Source of the DNA: Prostheceraeus crozeri
Taxonomy: Eukaryota > Platyhelminthes > Polycladida > Euryleptidae
Direction: 5' to 3'
NCBI GenBank assembly: GCA_907163375.1
Contig: CAJQUW010003455.1
Coordinates: forward strand, 248,001-312,000
DNA length: 64,000 nucleotides
Shown here: one piece after another, positions 32,181-42,561 of the stretch
Numbering within the stretch: position 1 is the stretch's first letter
Layout: every line of letters starts with the position of its first letter
Made by a program: the position numbers and the translations under genes
Notes under the pieces: generated by a model
What the model was told of the DNA's origin: nothing
The model's input: only the letters and a program-made list of their open reading frames with translations
Databases searched by the model: none

Positions 32181-34210
32181 ATGCCCACGCATGCTAGATC
32201 ACACAATGACTGCAGAGCATGTGTATGTTTATTATGTTTTTCAAAGACAAAGGTTATGAGAAATATTTCTTTTGCCATACGAGAAATTATTCGACGCTCC
32301 ATTATCAATATTGACTTCGACGACGAACACTATCCAACGGCACTGTGCAGTAATTGTTACACTATCGTTCACTCATAACTCATCACTCATAAGATCAGAT
32401 TGTTCGATTTTTCAAAGCTGAAACGAATAATGACAAGAACTACTGACAAATGCACTTGCTTACTGTGTGATATTGCGAGAGCATCGACGAGTAAGAACTT
32501 TGGATTGTCCAACTCTACTGTTGAAAAGAAGAAGCCTGGACCATTGCCTATTAACTCTTGTGACTGTAGTCCATCATCGATTACTTTATGCACCATCTGC
32601 CTCTCAGAATTCGACAGGGGTAAGCCCCACCATTGTACCCAGAGCCAGCGGCAACAGAATCTGCTATCTTTTGCGTCTAGAACAGGTCACAACAACGGCG
32701 ATTCATCTTCCGGAGAAAAGTTAGCTTCAACAATTATTCGAGGCAAGATTCAAAAGTGCGAAGTGAATGATGATTCCTGTACCCTGTCGGCTGAAAGAGG
32801 AATACCATTATCCATTTCCGTCTCCGACAGCAGAAGACTTCCAAAGAAAAAGATGACAGCAGAGGACTTCCACAAAATTCAGAGTGACTTGCATTTGTCA
32901 ACAAATCAAACAAAAACTCTTGGAAAGCATATTCGATCTGCATTTGGGACGCGAAAAGTGACAGAACTCAGAGAAACTCTCCAGCTGAAGGCTGATGAAC
33001 TTGACAGTTACTTTCTTTATGAGATTCGTGATTTTGACGTCGTTTCCTCAACCAAATGGCCAACAGCATCCAGTGTTCCGGTTATTTATTGTTGTGATGT
33101 GAGCACACTGACAGATCGCATCGCGTCGTATCGAAATTTTCCGAAGAATAATTTTGAATCGATCATTGAGATCGATTCCGTTGGTGGATTTCTTAAGATT
33201 TGTTTGACTGTCCGTTTGTCATCATCGTCCTCCGATCACCGTGATTCCATGACGCCGACCAGAAGTAAACTCTCCGAAGGTGTTGCACCAAAAAGTCTCA
33301 AGGACACAAGCGTAAACAAGTTGTTCATACTAGCAATTGTTCCTGAGGCACAGGAATCTTACCGAAATGTCCTCATATTGTGGAATTTACTGAAATTCAC
33401 GACGCCAGAGATTTTACCTCCTTACACATTCTGTATGGATCTCAAGTTGGCAAATATTGTCGTTGGACTTATGTCCCACTCATGCCTTCATCCCTGTACT
33501 TGGTGTGATTCACGAAAGGATAATTTATTTTGCGAAGGCAATCTTCGTACTTTGGGGTCTATTCGTGCCCAGTACTGGCAATTCGTCGAATCGAAGAGAG
33601 GATCTGCCAAGGCGAAAGATTATGGAAATTGTGTGCACGCGCCGATGTTCAAGTATTTAGATAACACACGCGTTTTGGATATATTGCCACCTCCAGAACT
33701 GCACCTCATGCTTGGAACAGTTAACTTTTCTCTATTCGAACTTGAAGAAATGGCCTGAGGTGAAATATCGAAAAGGAGGCCATGCATGGCGGAACATTCG
33801 CAGGAAATGGGTGCCGAAAGCTGCTATCCCACATCGATAAACTTGAACGAATTGTTCCGGATGAACACAAGGACTTCGTGGCAGCTTTCCGGTCATTTAA
33901 TGACGTTGTCGTCGGCTGTTTCGGCCAGTGTCTTCGTGATGACTACAAAGACAGGATCTCTACCTTCCGTGAAAATTTTGAAATTCTTCATCTGCGACCG
34001 ACTCCTAAAATTCACTCGATTTTTTTTCATGTCAGTGAGTTTTGTGATTTGAAGCAATCAGGACTTGGGACTTGGTCGGAACAGGCCTTTGAATCAGTTC
34101 ATTCTGATTTCGATAAGCACTGGCAAAGATATAAAGTACCACAACCGCATGAAAGATTCAATGATCGTCTACTCCAAACTGTACAAGAATGCAACTCATC
34201 TCATTTATAA
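32181..34210 (+). pseudogene. CLLC-1 transposase-like protein, broken
   Basis: ATG at 32181 aligns with the start of the intact CLLC-2 protein (both read CLLCFSKTKVMRNIS within 30 residues). In order: zinc-knuckle pairs CVCLLC and LCSNC, a stop at 32376-32378, a second knuckle region (CTCLLC, LCTIC, KPHHC), LHLSTNQTKTLGKHIRSAFG, EIDSVGGFLKICLTV, FCMDLKLANIVVGLMSHS, HPCTWCD, DILPPPELHLMLG, then a frameshift near 33735-33780 and HGGTFAGNGCRKLL to the C-terminus WSEQAFESVHSDF. Lesions: one stop and at least one frameshift with local loss near 33740. It is inferred to be the element's former transposase because it lies between the inverted ends and the same gene occupies CLLC-2. Confidence 0.72.
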
Positions 34211-34808
34211 GTTTACAATATTGCATGCATGTTATGCTAAAGCTTTCGTTTTGGTAAATTTCTGTTATTTTATAACGTATAGTTTTAATCAATTCGATTG
34301 TTTTGCAAAATAAAAGATGAATGAAACGGAAAAATAAGGGAAAAGGAAATATGGCCTATAAAAAATCAACTCATGAATGATGTCATTTTCTGAGATAGTG
34401 ATAATAAGCCAATTTTGTGTAGTTAGTATATTGTATAGTTTTTACGAACATCAAAGCTGTCGAGGCGAGCGGTCGGTTTTCGGAAGAGCTCCTGCTGCTG
34501 AAAACGTTTTTCGCCTCTTGCTCCGGACCCAGGCCACGTACGACCTTCTACCTGGTACCATTCGACGCGTCTCGCTGCGAGCTTTCGTTTGGTACCGGGT
34601 TTGCCTGGGTTCGGTGGGGAACGTGAGCTGTGGGAGCGGTTGACCTACTTCCACTGCTCAAGGTCACTCCTCAGCCTCCCAAACGCTGGTTCCCGGGCAT
34701 CTACGACCGCCCCACCTCGGCCACAACTCCGGGGACGGACATCACTCTTCTAGCTGCGTCGCGTACCGGGCAGGAGAGCCCCATCACCCACGAGGGCCCA
34801 GAGAACGG

Positions 34809-34862
34809 GGATCTAGATCCAAGGTCGCGGATCACGCCACCACAGATCCGCGATCTAGATCC
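34809..34862. repeat. GC-rich inverted repeat in the LINE 5' UTR
   Basis: GGATCTAGATCC...GCGGATC pairs with GATCCGC-GATCTAGATCC across a ~12-nt loop. It could fold in the LINE RNA. Confidence 0.7.
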
Positions 34863-35324
34863 CTCTCCTCCTGTCTCCCCAGCGATCCCAGGAGCCACGG
34901 TGACAGAGGATCTTCTTACAAGTCGACCCTCACGCGTCGATTGGGACCGGTCCCGAAGCCATCTGGTGCCTCCTTCTTGGGGTTGATATCCCCGGGTAAG
35001 CTCAATCCATCTCGTGACTCTGTGTGGTTGCTGCGAAAGCGTGGTGCGTGCTGCCGACGCTCCGAGTGAACTACTGGTGACGTCACACCTCGTCGGCGCA
35101 CGTGCCAGTCAAGAACAAGAGGGTGTGGCGCGACTGACATCGCTACCAGCTCAGTGGTCAGGTGGACACGACGCCTGGCAGTGCCGCCGACGGTGCTGGG
35201 GTCGAACCCCACTCGCAGCAACTGTTTTCTGTTTCTGTTTTTTGTTTTTTTCGTGTTTCCAGTACAAGAGTGTTCGAAGGAAGGCGGCGAAGGAAGGAGT
35301 ATTATTGTCTGATATTGTGTCAAC

Positions 35325-38219
35325 ATGTGTAATACGAAATTTCCATCCGATGTTTTGAAGATTTTTAGCTTCAATGCTACCAGTATTCGCGGTAAATTGC
35401 CTCAATTCAACAGTTACTTTGATATCAACAGCTCTGTTAAAGACTTTCATGCAATTTGTCTAACTGAAACTTGGCTAAATGATGGTGTGTTTGACAATGA
35501 AATATTGAATAACTCTTGTTATAACATCTACAGAAGGGATCGTACCGGTGAAGTCAGTAGTAAAAAGGATGGTGGCGGAGTAATGATAGCCATAAACAAC
35601 AGAATTCTGTGTAAACGCCGTTGTGATCTCGAAACTGACATCGAAATTATCTGGGTCGAATGCAAAGTTGCCAACAGTCGTAATCTTTTCCTTGGCACTG
35701 TATATCTTCCTCCTGATTCCAGTGTGTCGGTTCTCTCTCGCTTGGATGATTCCTTGGAGAAGGTTCGCCATTGTTCCAGACCCACGGATTCCATCATCCT
35801 CCTGGGTGACTTCAATATGCGTGACGCTGTGTGGAACTTCGATGAGTACCAAAATTGTGCTTCCTGCGTCAATTCCTTTGGCCTCTCGCATAAATCCACT
35901 TTGGTGTTGGAGGCTTTCATGAGCAATGAGCTTACTCAACACAACGTCCTTCCTACTTGCGATAATAAACCCCTGGACTTGGTACTCACAAGCAATCTGA
36001 ATACTTCAGTTCAATACGCTCCGAATCCAGTTTCTTCAACCCATCAAGCCTTGGATGTACAAGTCAAGATTCAATGTTTGTCACAAATATCGGATCCCCC
36101 TCGTGTCGCCTACAATTTCCGAAAAGCCGATTTTGACGTTATTCGTAAACTTTTTGCATGTGCTCTCTGGAGCCATATTCTTAGTGTGATCTCTCCAAAT
36201 CAAGCTCTGTCAAACTTCTACGATGTTATTTTTGCCGTTCTGACGACTTGTGTCCCGACTGTCAAAATCAGTCATTCTAAATTCCCCTATTGGTATAGTA
36301 AGGAGTTGATTGTTCTTATTAAAGAAAAAGAACGTGCGCGTATTGCTTTCATGAAGAGTGGTTCTAATAAAGATTCTGTGGAGTATAATAATTTTTCGAA
36401 GTTGCGCGCTGATGTTAAGGCTTCACAAAAATCTTGTCATTTTGATTTTGTGAGTCAAATTGGGGAAAATATAAAAAACGATCCCAAGCGATTCTGGGCC
36501 TTTGTGAAACACCAGAAATGTTCCTCTAACATTCCTAATGTAATTTACTATAAAGGTCGCGATCATTCAACTTTGAGTGACATTGCAAAAGCTTTTTGTC
36601 AGTATTTCGAGTCTGTCTTTTGTACTAGGAACGATGTTAGTGTTCCTACATGCTCTGTTATTGACGTTCCAGTTTTTCGTATGCCTCGTGTAACTCCTAA
36701 TGAGATGAAGGAAGCTATTTTATCGATTAACAAAAATACTGGTGCTGGTTATGATAGTCTACCTGCTCGTTTCTTTGTTGAATGCGCTATGGAGCTATCT
36801 ACTCCTTTAGCTGTTATTTTCAACTTATGTGTTGATCACGGTGTTTATCCAACACTGTTGAAGTATAATAATGTTATCCCTGTTTATAAAGGGAAAGGTG
36901 ACAAGTCTAATGTTGAGTCCTACAGGCCTATATCTATTCAGCCTGTACTGAGCAAAGTATTTGAAAGAATTGTTAATTCGGCTCTACGAAGTCACCTGCA
37001 TCAACTGATTACTGATCACCAGCATGGTTTTTCGCCTAAAAGGTCCACTTTAACCAATTTGTTATGCTATAAAGATTTTATTTCATCAGCTTTTGATGAT
37101 GGTTTACAAGTTCACTCAGTTTACACCGATTTTCACAAAGCGTTTGATACTGTATCTTATGATCTTTTGCTTATGAAGATGGAGAATCATTTTGGTATTA
37201 CCGGTACTGCACTCTCTTGGTTCCGTAGCTATCTCTGTGATCGCTATCAACGTGTAGCCGTAAGTGGAACTATAACGGATTGGGTTCCTGTTCGCTCTGG
37301 TGTTCCTCAGGGATCAATTTTAGGGCCGTCCTTGTTCATAATGTTTGTAAATGACCTTCCAAGCTGTTTTCAGTCGAGTGACTGTTTGATTTTTGCTGAC
37401 GATGTTAAGGTCTTTAAACGTGTTTCTTGTGTTCAAGATTGCTTGGAGCTTCAAAATGATTTAGATTCATTGTCATTATGGTGCCACATGTGGAATTTGA
37501 AACTCAATCTCACTAAATGCGTTTTTATGTATTTTTCTTTGAAGCGAGTTTTCAACATAACTTTTGATTACTCCTTAAACGGTGTTATTTTACAGTCTGT
37601 TACAACTGTAAAAGATCTAGGTGTTTATTTCACATCGACCTTGTCATTTGATTTACACATCTCTAAAGTTGTCAACAAATCATATCGTATGCTTGGTTTT
37701 ATCAAAAGGATCATGAAACCCATTAAAAATGTAGCTGTTTTTAAAACTCTATACAACGCTTATATACGGTCTGGTTTAGACTACTGCTCTTCTGTGTGGT
37801 CCCCCAGTACCCATTGTCACATTGATAAGCTAGAACGTGTACAGAAATGTTTCGTCAAGCACTTATGTTATTTGACTCGCAAGAAATATGAAAGTTGTAA
37901 TTATGTTCCCTTATGTGAAGTGTTTCAGTTAACCACTCTTGTTCATCGTCGCAAATTATCTGACACAGTATTATTTCATAAGATACTTCACAATCGTGTA
38001 AACTGTTCTTACCTTTTATCTTTGATTTTATTTAATTTACCGACTAGGCGGACTCGCCACACAAACGTCTTTGCTGTCAAAAAGTGTCGTCTCAAATTAC
38101 GTAATTCGGATTTCATGCCTCGTACAGTCGGTTTTGTTAATAGCTTACCTGACGTTGATTTTTTCGACAGATCACTCAGCAAATGTTCCATTTCACGTGG
38201 ATTTTTCGATATTGAATAA
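35325..38219 (+). CDS. LINE ORF2: AP-type endonuclease plus reverse transcriptase (964 aa)
   Basis: ATG at 35325 follows a GC-rich leader; no ORF1 of clear quality precedes it. The endonuclease has SFNATSIRGK, ICLTETWLND, GTVYLPPDSS and LLGDFNMRDAVW; the usual C-terminal SDH motif reads SSTHQALD, so its Asp is replaced by Thr. RT follows: VIPVYKGKGDKSNVESYRPI, YTDFHKAFDTVSYDLL (motif A), RSGVPQGSILGPSLF (motif B) and LIFADDVKVF (motif C, FADD). The C-terminal region runs to 38219 without interruption. Length and layout fit the CR1/Jockey supergroup. Target-primed retrotransposition is its role. The uninterrupted 964 codons suggest a young copy; the SDH change raises doubt about endonuclease activity. 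Confidence 0.93.
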   Translation: MCNTKFPSDVLKIFSFNATSIRGKLPQFNSYFDINSSVKDFHAICLTETWLNDGVFDNEILNNSCYNIYRRDRTGEVSSKKDGGGVMIAINNRILCKRRCDLETDIEIIWVECKVANSRNLFLGTVYLPPDSSVSVLSRLDDSLEKVRHCSRPTDSIILLGDFNMRDAVWNFDEYQNCASCVNSFGLSHKSTLVLEAFMSNELTQHNVLPTCDNKPLDLVLTSNLNTSVQYAPNPVSSTHQALDVQVKIQCLSQISDPPRVAYNFRKADFDVIRKLFACALWSHILSVISPNQALSNFYDVIFAVLTTCVPTVKISHSKFPYWYSKELIVLIKEKERARIAFMKSGSNKDSVEYNNFSKLRADVKASQKSCHFDFVSQIGENIKNDPKRFWAFVKHQKCSSNIPNVIYYKGRDHSTLSDIAKAFCQYFESVFCTRNDVSVPTCSVIDVPVFRMPRVTPNEMKEAILSINKNTGAGYDSLPARFFVECAMELSTPLAVIFNLCVDHGVYPTLLKYNNVIPVYKGKGDKSNVESYRPISIQPVLSKVFERIVNSALRSHLHQLITDHQHGFSPKRSTLTNLLCYKDFISSAFDDGLQVHSVYTDFHKAFDTVSYDLLLMKMENHFGITGTALSWFRSYLCDRYQRVAVSGTITDWVPVRSGVPQGSILGPSLFIMFVNDLPSCFQSSDCLIFADDVKVFKRVSCVQDCLELQNDLDSLSLWCHMWNLKLNLTKCVFMYFSLKRVFNITFDYSLNGVILQSVTTVKDLGVYFTSTLSFDLHISKVVNKSYRMLGFIKRIMKPIKNVAVFKTLYNAYIRSGLDYCSSVWSPSTHCHIDKLERVQKCFVKHLCYLTRKKYESCNYVPLCEVFQLTTLVHRRKLSDTVLFHKILHNRVNCSYLLSLILFNLPTRRTRHTNVFAVKKCRLKLRNSDFMPRTVGFVNSLPDVDFFDRSLSKCSISRGFFDIE

Positions 38220-38599
38220 TTTGTATAGTTTTCTTTTAATGCATTTATTCTGTATTCTGTAAAAACATTCCTGTATTATTCGACTGTTGACTGTAATTGG
38301 CATCTTTTGCTGTAGTCAGCTTGAAATATATTCATTCATTCATATTCATTACATCGTATAGATAGTTTTGCATAGTGTGATTTGTGTAGTTAGTATATTG
38401 TATAGTTATTATATCGCATAGATAGTTTTGCATAGTTAATAATGATTGTAGACTTTAACGAAACTATCTAGATACGGTAAAAATTATTCTTTTTTTGATA
38501 AAAATAATTATATGTCCTAAACTCACTACTTATAAAATATAGTACTACATAAGAATGGTTGAAGGGTTTTAATAGCTCTGTTTTTCTATAATAAAAATA

Positions 38600-38842
38600 A
38601 AACGGCCTATATTGCTTCATTGATCCCCATTTCGATCAGAATTTCAGTTGTAGAATCAGCTAAAACGATGATTTATTGCTATAGAAATACAAAAAATACG
38701 TTTTGTGATACTACTCATAAAGATATCGACAGATTTTTATATTTTGCCCTCATGAGTTTTCACTATCGATAAGCTTTCGAATGGTGTATCATTTATGTCT
38801 GTTGTAATTGTTTTGTTAATCGGCTATTTTAGGACCACCGTG
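38600..38842 (-). repeat. Right terminal inverted repeat of CLLC-1
   Basis: Complement of about 31585-31800 plus the outer 25 bp at 31418. It is the un-duplicated form of the terminal repeat. Confidence 0.9.
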
Positions 38843-38846
38843 GTCT

Positions 38847-38893
38847 CTGTTACGCCATATTTCTCCTTCAATTATCTCCCGCGGGCTCTTTGA
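38847..38893 (+). pseudogene. Last codons of the Penelope-like pseudogene
   Basis: Joining 31417 to 38847 keeps one frame for about 15 codons (VTPYFSFNYLPRAL) to a TGA at 38891-38893. Weak on its own, but consistent with CLLC-1 having landed inside the gene. Confidence 0.45.
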
Positions 38894-39279
38894 TTCTTAT
38901 CATCGCCGCCGTGTGGAAATGTCAACAATTGCAGCTGTTAAGCCTCAGATAAATGTGAGAAGATAATGATGCCGCCTGGGCATACACGTGTTGATGTTGA
39001 TGTTATATTTATATATTTGCCTCACAATGAGCGGTAAACGCATCACAAAAAATACATCGCAAAAGTCAAGATAAAAAGATACATAAATAAAGACAACTAC
39101 ACAATAATTACATGTACAACTAAAATCTGCCATAGCGTATAAAAGATTTACTAAAACGTGATATCTTGGCAAAAGGTGGCTTCAGTGTTGCACAATTCCT
39201 TAACGTAGGGGTTCTCTCACAAAAAATGGCTCTCAATGAATGGTTGGGATTTGACTCAGTCACATTAAACAGTCTTCTA

Positions 39280-40680
39280 CCGTGTCTCAAAAGTCCCCAG
39301 AAATGGAAATCCACAACAATTCTTTCTCATGTTTGTCAATTGCATGCTTTTATCGATTGCTTTGGTATTAGTTGATTGCTATGACATATGAATTCTTACC
39401 GCGCTATATGATAATCAATCATTAGCTATACCATTAGCTGAATTTAAATCATAGCTACCTTCCTCTGCGCTACACCACAAACTGCTTCACACGTCAAGTT
39501 CATTCTTACTGCATCAACCCAGATGGATTATTCAATCACAGAAAAAGTTTATGTTACCGCGTGGATAATATCAGGAATGACACTCCACGACAGCATGAAT
39601 AAATTTGAGGCTTTATTCCCAAAGCAAGCACCTCCAAAGTCAACACTACATGACTGGAAAAAGAAATTACTCGAAACTGGCAATCTTTCAAGTGACCGAC
39701 CTCGTAGCGGCAGACCTCGGTCAGCAACCAATGATGAGAACAAGGAGAATGTGGTGACTGCACTTAGAGACGATCCAACTACGTCTATTCGGCGCTTGTC
39801 CTCTGACTTGGGAATTTCTCGACCTTCCGTTCAACGAATTTTAAAGGAAGAGAAGTTTCACCCTTATAAACCTTATTACTCGCAATTTTTGTGCGATGGA
39901 GACAGTGATCGAAGATTGGAGTTCTGTGAAAAGATGATCGTGAAGATGGAGAACGATCCGGCGTTTTTGCGAGAGCTGACTTTTTCTGACGAGGCTACCT
40001 TCAGCCTTAATGGCTCGGTGAATAAACACAATGTGCATTACCGGTGTGAAGATAATCCAAAGGTGAGGGTCTTGAATCCTGGAAGAACGGAAACACTTTG
40101 CGTCTGGGCTTCCATCAGCTTCTACGGAGTCGTGGCCTGTGACATTGATCAACGTACGATGACAGGGGGGAGATACAATGACATTCTAAAGCAGAAAATT
40201 GTGCCATATTTTAGAAGGCATCCGCAGTCGTTGTTCCAACAAGACGGTGCCAGTGTCCATTATGCCTCACAAGTGAGAGAGACTTTGAATTCAGAACTGT
40301 CTGGTCGTTGGATTGGAATCCGGGGACCGATAGAGTGGCCAGCTCGCTCTCCCGATCTGACGCCATGCGATTACTGGTTATGGAGTTACTTGCGGTCAAA
40401 AGTTTATACACCTGGTGAGATATTTCCAACGATTGGTTCTTTGAGAAATAAGATTGAAAATGAGCTTGACGCCATTCCACTTGATATGTTCAAAAGAGTT
40501 TTTCGTGATTTTATAAAACGTTGTGAAATTTGTCTTCAGCATCAAGGTGAACTGTTTGAATTATAGTGTTTGTGCGAAAACAAATAAAATAAAAGCTTTT
40601 GGATAAAATAGGCCAATTTTCAGTATATTTTTCGTAATTTGTTGTGGATTTCCATTTCCGAGGACTTTTGAGACACACGG
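39280..40680 (+). mobile_element. Complete mariner-type element
   Basis: TA borders at 39278-39279 and 40681-40682. Inverted ends of about 40 bp (CCGTGTCTCAAAAGTCC on the left; the right end has a 2-bp GT insertion), with GGAAATCCACAACAA near their inner limit. It contains one intact transposase gene and is inserted in a minus-strand LINE. Confidence 0.95.
39523..40566 (+). CDS. Tc1/mariner transposase, intact, D,D(41)D spacing
   Basis: ATG at 39523, 347 aa, the normal mariner length. N-terminal helix-turn-helix pair (AWIISGMTLHDSMNKFEALF; SIRRLSSDLGISRPSVQRIL) around a GRPRS linker. The catalytic core has Asp in LTFSDEATFSL, Asp in LFQQDGASVHYA and Asp in SPDLTPCDYWLW. I count 41 residues between the second and third Asp, against 34 in classical mariners, which matches the DD41D group (rosa/Visitor). 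No frameshift or stop. Role: cut-and-paste transposition at TA. With well-matched ends this copy could be recent or active. Confidence 0.95.
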   Translation: MDYSITEKVYVTAWIISGMTLHDSMNKFEALFPKQAPPKSTLHDWKKKLLETGNLSSDRPRSGRPRSATNDENKENVVTALRDDPTTSIRRLSSDLGISRPSVQRILKEEKFHPYKPYYSQFLCDGDSDRRLEFCEKMIVKMENDPAFLRELTFSDEATFSLNGSVNKHNVHYRCEDNPKVRVLNPGRTETLCVWASISFYGVVACDIDQRTMTGGRYNDILKQKIVPYFRRHPQSLFQQDGASVHYASQVRETLNSELSGRWIGIRGPIEWPARSPDLTPCDYWLWSYLRSKVYTPGEIFPTIGSLRNKIENELDAIPLDMFKRVFRDFIKRCEICLQHQGELFEL

Positions 40681-41339
40681 TACAAAGTGCTTCTGTTGTG
40701 ACAGGCAATGATTCAAAATTCATTTCTTTGAAAAATTTGGCGGCGTATCATGGAAAAGATAGCTAGATAAATTACAAAAACAGGGAAGAGCATAAGTGAT
40801 AATCGAACGGATGAAAGCAACATAACATTTAAAAATTACTTCAGACGAACAACCAGCTCTTCGCAAATTACGGAGGATGAAAAGTCTTCTACGACACCTT
40901 GAGACAACATCTATGATATGTACGCACCACGAAAAGTCATCCGAAAAAGTAACATCAAGGAGCTTCAATGAGTGCACTGTAGCAATATCATCACCATTAA
41001 CAGACATGAAATCATTAAGAACTAAACAGTTTTTTAGTCACATAATTCATCAGAAAACATTTTTGATAGTTCAATGTAAGTCCAACATCCTTAGACCAAC
41101 TCTCCGGATGACACTATTCTTCCTGGAGATGGTCATCATTTTTATCTCGAAGAAAATGCAGAATCGTCACATCATCAGCGTATTTGACTATTTTTGAATT
41201 GTGGTGCAATGGACGTAAGGAATCGATGACAATAGTAAAGAGAATGCGCCCGATAACACTTCCTTGCGGGACACCACTCATAAAAAGGATTTTTTTAAAA
41301 TCTGATGATAGAAGTGTTGAGCTTCTAAAATATATCAAG

Positions 41340-41900
41340 TAAAAGGAAAAAATAATGATACATTAATCCCGTCGTTTAACTTGATTTTCCTATCCATTTA
41401 GTAATGTAAAAGTTAGTAATCTGATTTGCAGTACGTTAATTTTTGATGTAGGGGAAGCCCAGGCAAAAAGGTTTACCCAGGCAAAAGGTTCAGTCGATTT
41501 TCTCCGAGATGAACCTCAATACTGTAGTCTATTTTGGCTGACATGGTAACCACCAATCAGAGCTCCTGTGTCATCATCCAACAAAAGGAAAGTTTCCTTA
41601 TATCAAACGTGCAGACGGTATTTTGTTAATCGACGCTTCTTTTGTATAACAGCTCGTGGTGAGTAAACTTGAATTCATCGTTAACCCAATCTAGATGCAT
41701 TTCGTCATGTTTTCAATTCTAAGAATTGTGTGGTGACGCCTTTCTATAAATAGCATTTACGTCAACTACTTATCAAACTTTTGCTCAGCTTGTCCTGTCG
41801 TGTTACTATTGGCAGAACAAAAACATCACATTGTGAATCCGTCTGCAGAATATATTAACGTAAGCGTTCCATCATTGCCATTCATTCCGACAGCTTGATA
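41340..41900. other. Non-coding stretch before the CGGBP1-like hAT
   Basis: CCCAGGCAAAAAGG and CCCAGGCAAAAGG occur near 41458 and 41473. No gene. Confidence 0.45.
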
Positions 41901-42559
41901 ATGCCGAAAGAGAAATGGCCATTTCCTTTAAGGCTAAGCAATACATCCGAGAATATCCAGAGGATTTTAAATTGAATCCTAAGAATGAATGATTTTGCTT
42001 TATTTGTGGTACAACAGTTTGTTGCGAACGACGTTCTACTGTAATCAAGCATTTGGAGAGTCAAAAGCACTTGAAATATAAAGGTTCAAGCTCAAGTTCT
42101 ACTCTACGACAATCATTTATTTGTCCAAGCGACAAAATAGAATTTTCAGAGCACTTGGTTGATGCATTTTTATCGGCCAATATTCCTTTACACAAACTGC
42201 GAAATGATAAAATACGCGGTTTATTCAGCCAATTGGGCCAAACAATTCCAAGTGAGACTACATGTCGATGAATCGTTCCTAGCATTCTGATAAGAAAATC
42301 AATATTATCAAAGAAGAAATATCAAAAGGTGAGAGATCTTTATGATTGTTTATGAAAGCGAAATAAACGGGACGAAATATTTTGTGGCACTTATGGGATT
42401 ACTGGCAAAACCTGAAAGAACTCACCTTGTGCATTGCACAACATTAGCATCTGTGAATTCTGAAATTGTTGTACAGCAGATATCTGATGCAGCGCCATAT
42501 ATGAAAGCTGCTGGAAATGTCTTGAAAGTTTTGTATCCCAGACTTTTCCATATTACGTG
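41901..42559 (+). pseudogene. CGGBP1-like hAT transposase, N-terminal part
   Basis: ATG at 41901. Over several frames it reads YIREYPEDFKLNPKNE, then a C2H2-type BED-like finger (FCFICGTTVCC... HLESQKH), SDKIEFSEHLVDAFLSANIP and a later RNase-H part (VLKVLYPRLFHITC). Finger plus this order resemble CGGBP1-related hAT transposases. Stops near 41990 and 42270 and frame changes show decay. The coding region is interrupted exactly at 42560 by pogo-1 and continues at 47139. Confidence 0.7.
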
Positions 42560-42561
42560 TA

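Larger units (their letters stand above)
34441..38380 (+). mobile_element. Full-length LINE with intact ORF2, inserted in CLLC-1
   Basis: A 27-bp direct repeat (core GTGTAGTTAGTATATTGTAT; 34414-34440 and 38381-38407) brackets the insertion and is the likely target duplication. About 30 bp of unassigned sequence lies between the 3' tail and the right copy. The 5' part (34450-35300) is GC-rich and non-coding. ORF2 is 35325-38219. The 3' tail ends with ATTCATTCATTC-type short repeats, as in CR1/L2-group LINEs. Confidence 0.85.
31418..38842 (+). mobile_element. CLLC-1: 7.4-kb DNA transposon with CACGGTG ends
   Basis: Inverted ends CACGGTGGTCCTAAAATAGC start at 31418 and end at 38842. The flanking 4 bp are GCCT and GTCT, compatible with a 4-bp target duplication with one mutation. 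The right terminal repeat is about 240 bp. The left one contains the same sequence but with an extra inverted copy of part of it. It carries a broken transposase gene (32181-34210) and a complete LINE (34441-38380). The ends and protein match CLLC-2 at 47738-54487. CAC termini with a 4-bp duplication recall the Chapaev group, but I cannot confirm that. Confidence 0.85.
39120..41338 (-). pseudogene. CR1/Jockey-like LINE RT pseudogene, split by mariner
   Basis: Minus strand. From 41338: SGVPQGSVIGRILFTIVIDS (motif B) and KYADDVTILHF (motif C, YADD), a damaged stretch around 41008-41113, then LKLLDVTFSDDFSWCVHI, YVAFIRSIITYALPC and VTTEALC up to the mariner at 40683. The C-terminus resumes at 39277 (RRLFNVTESNPNHSLRAIF, FSKSFIRYGRF) and ends at 39120. 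A 3' UTR continues to about 38975, ending in AACATC repeats. The 5' RT half and the endonuclease are missing, so it is 5'-truncated, with stops and frameshifts. Before insertion of the mariner the halves were contiguous. Confidence 0.78.

Noticed and set aside
34630-34986. Open frame in the LINE 5' region as a possible ORF1 protein
   Set aside because: It starts with GTG, is Pro/Ser-rich because of the GC-rich leader, and shows no RRM, coiled coil or zinc knuckle. I treat it as chance.
39120-39314. Minus-strand frame as a separate gene
   Set aside because: It is the C-terminus of the LINE interrupted by mariner; its start lies inside the mariner end.
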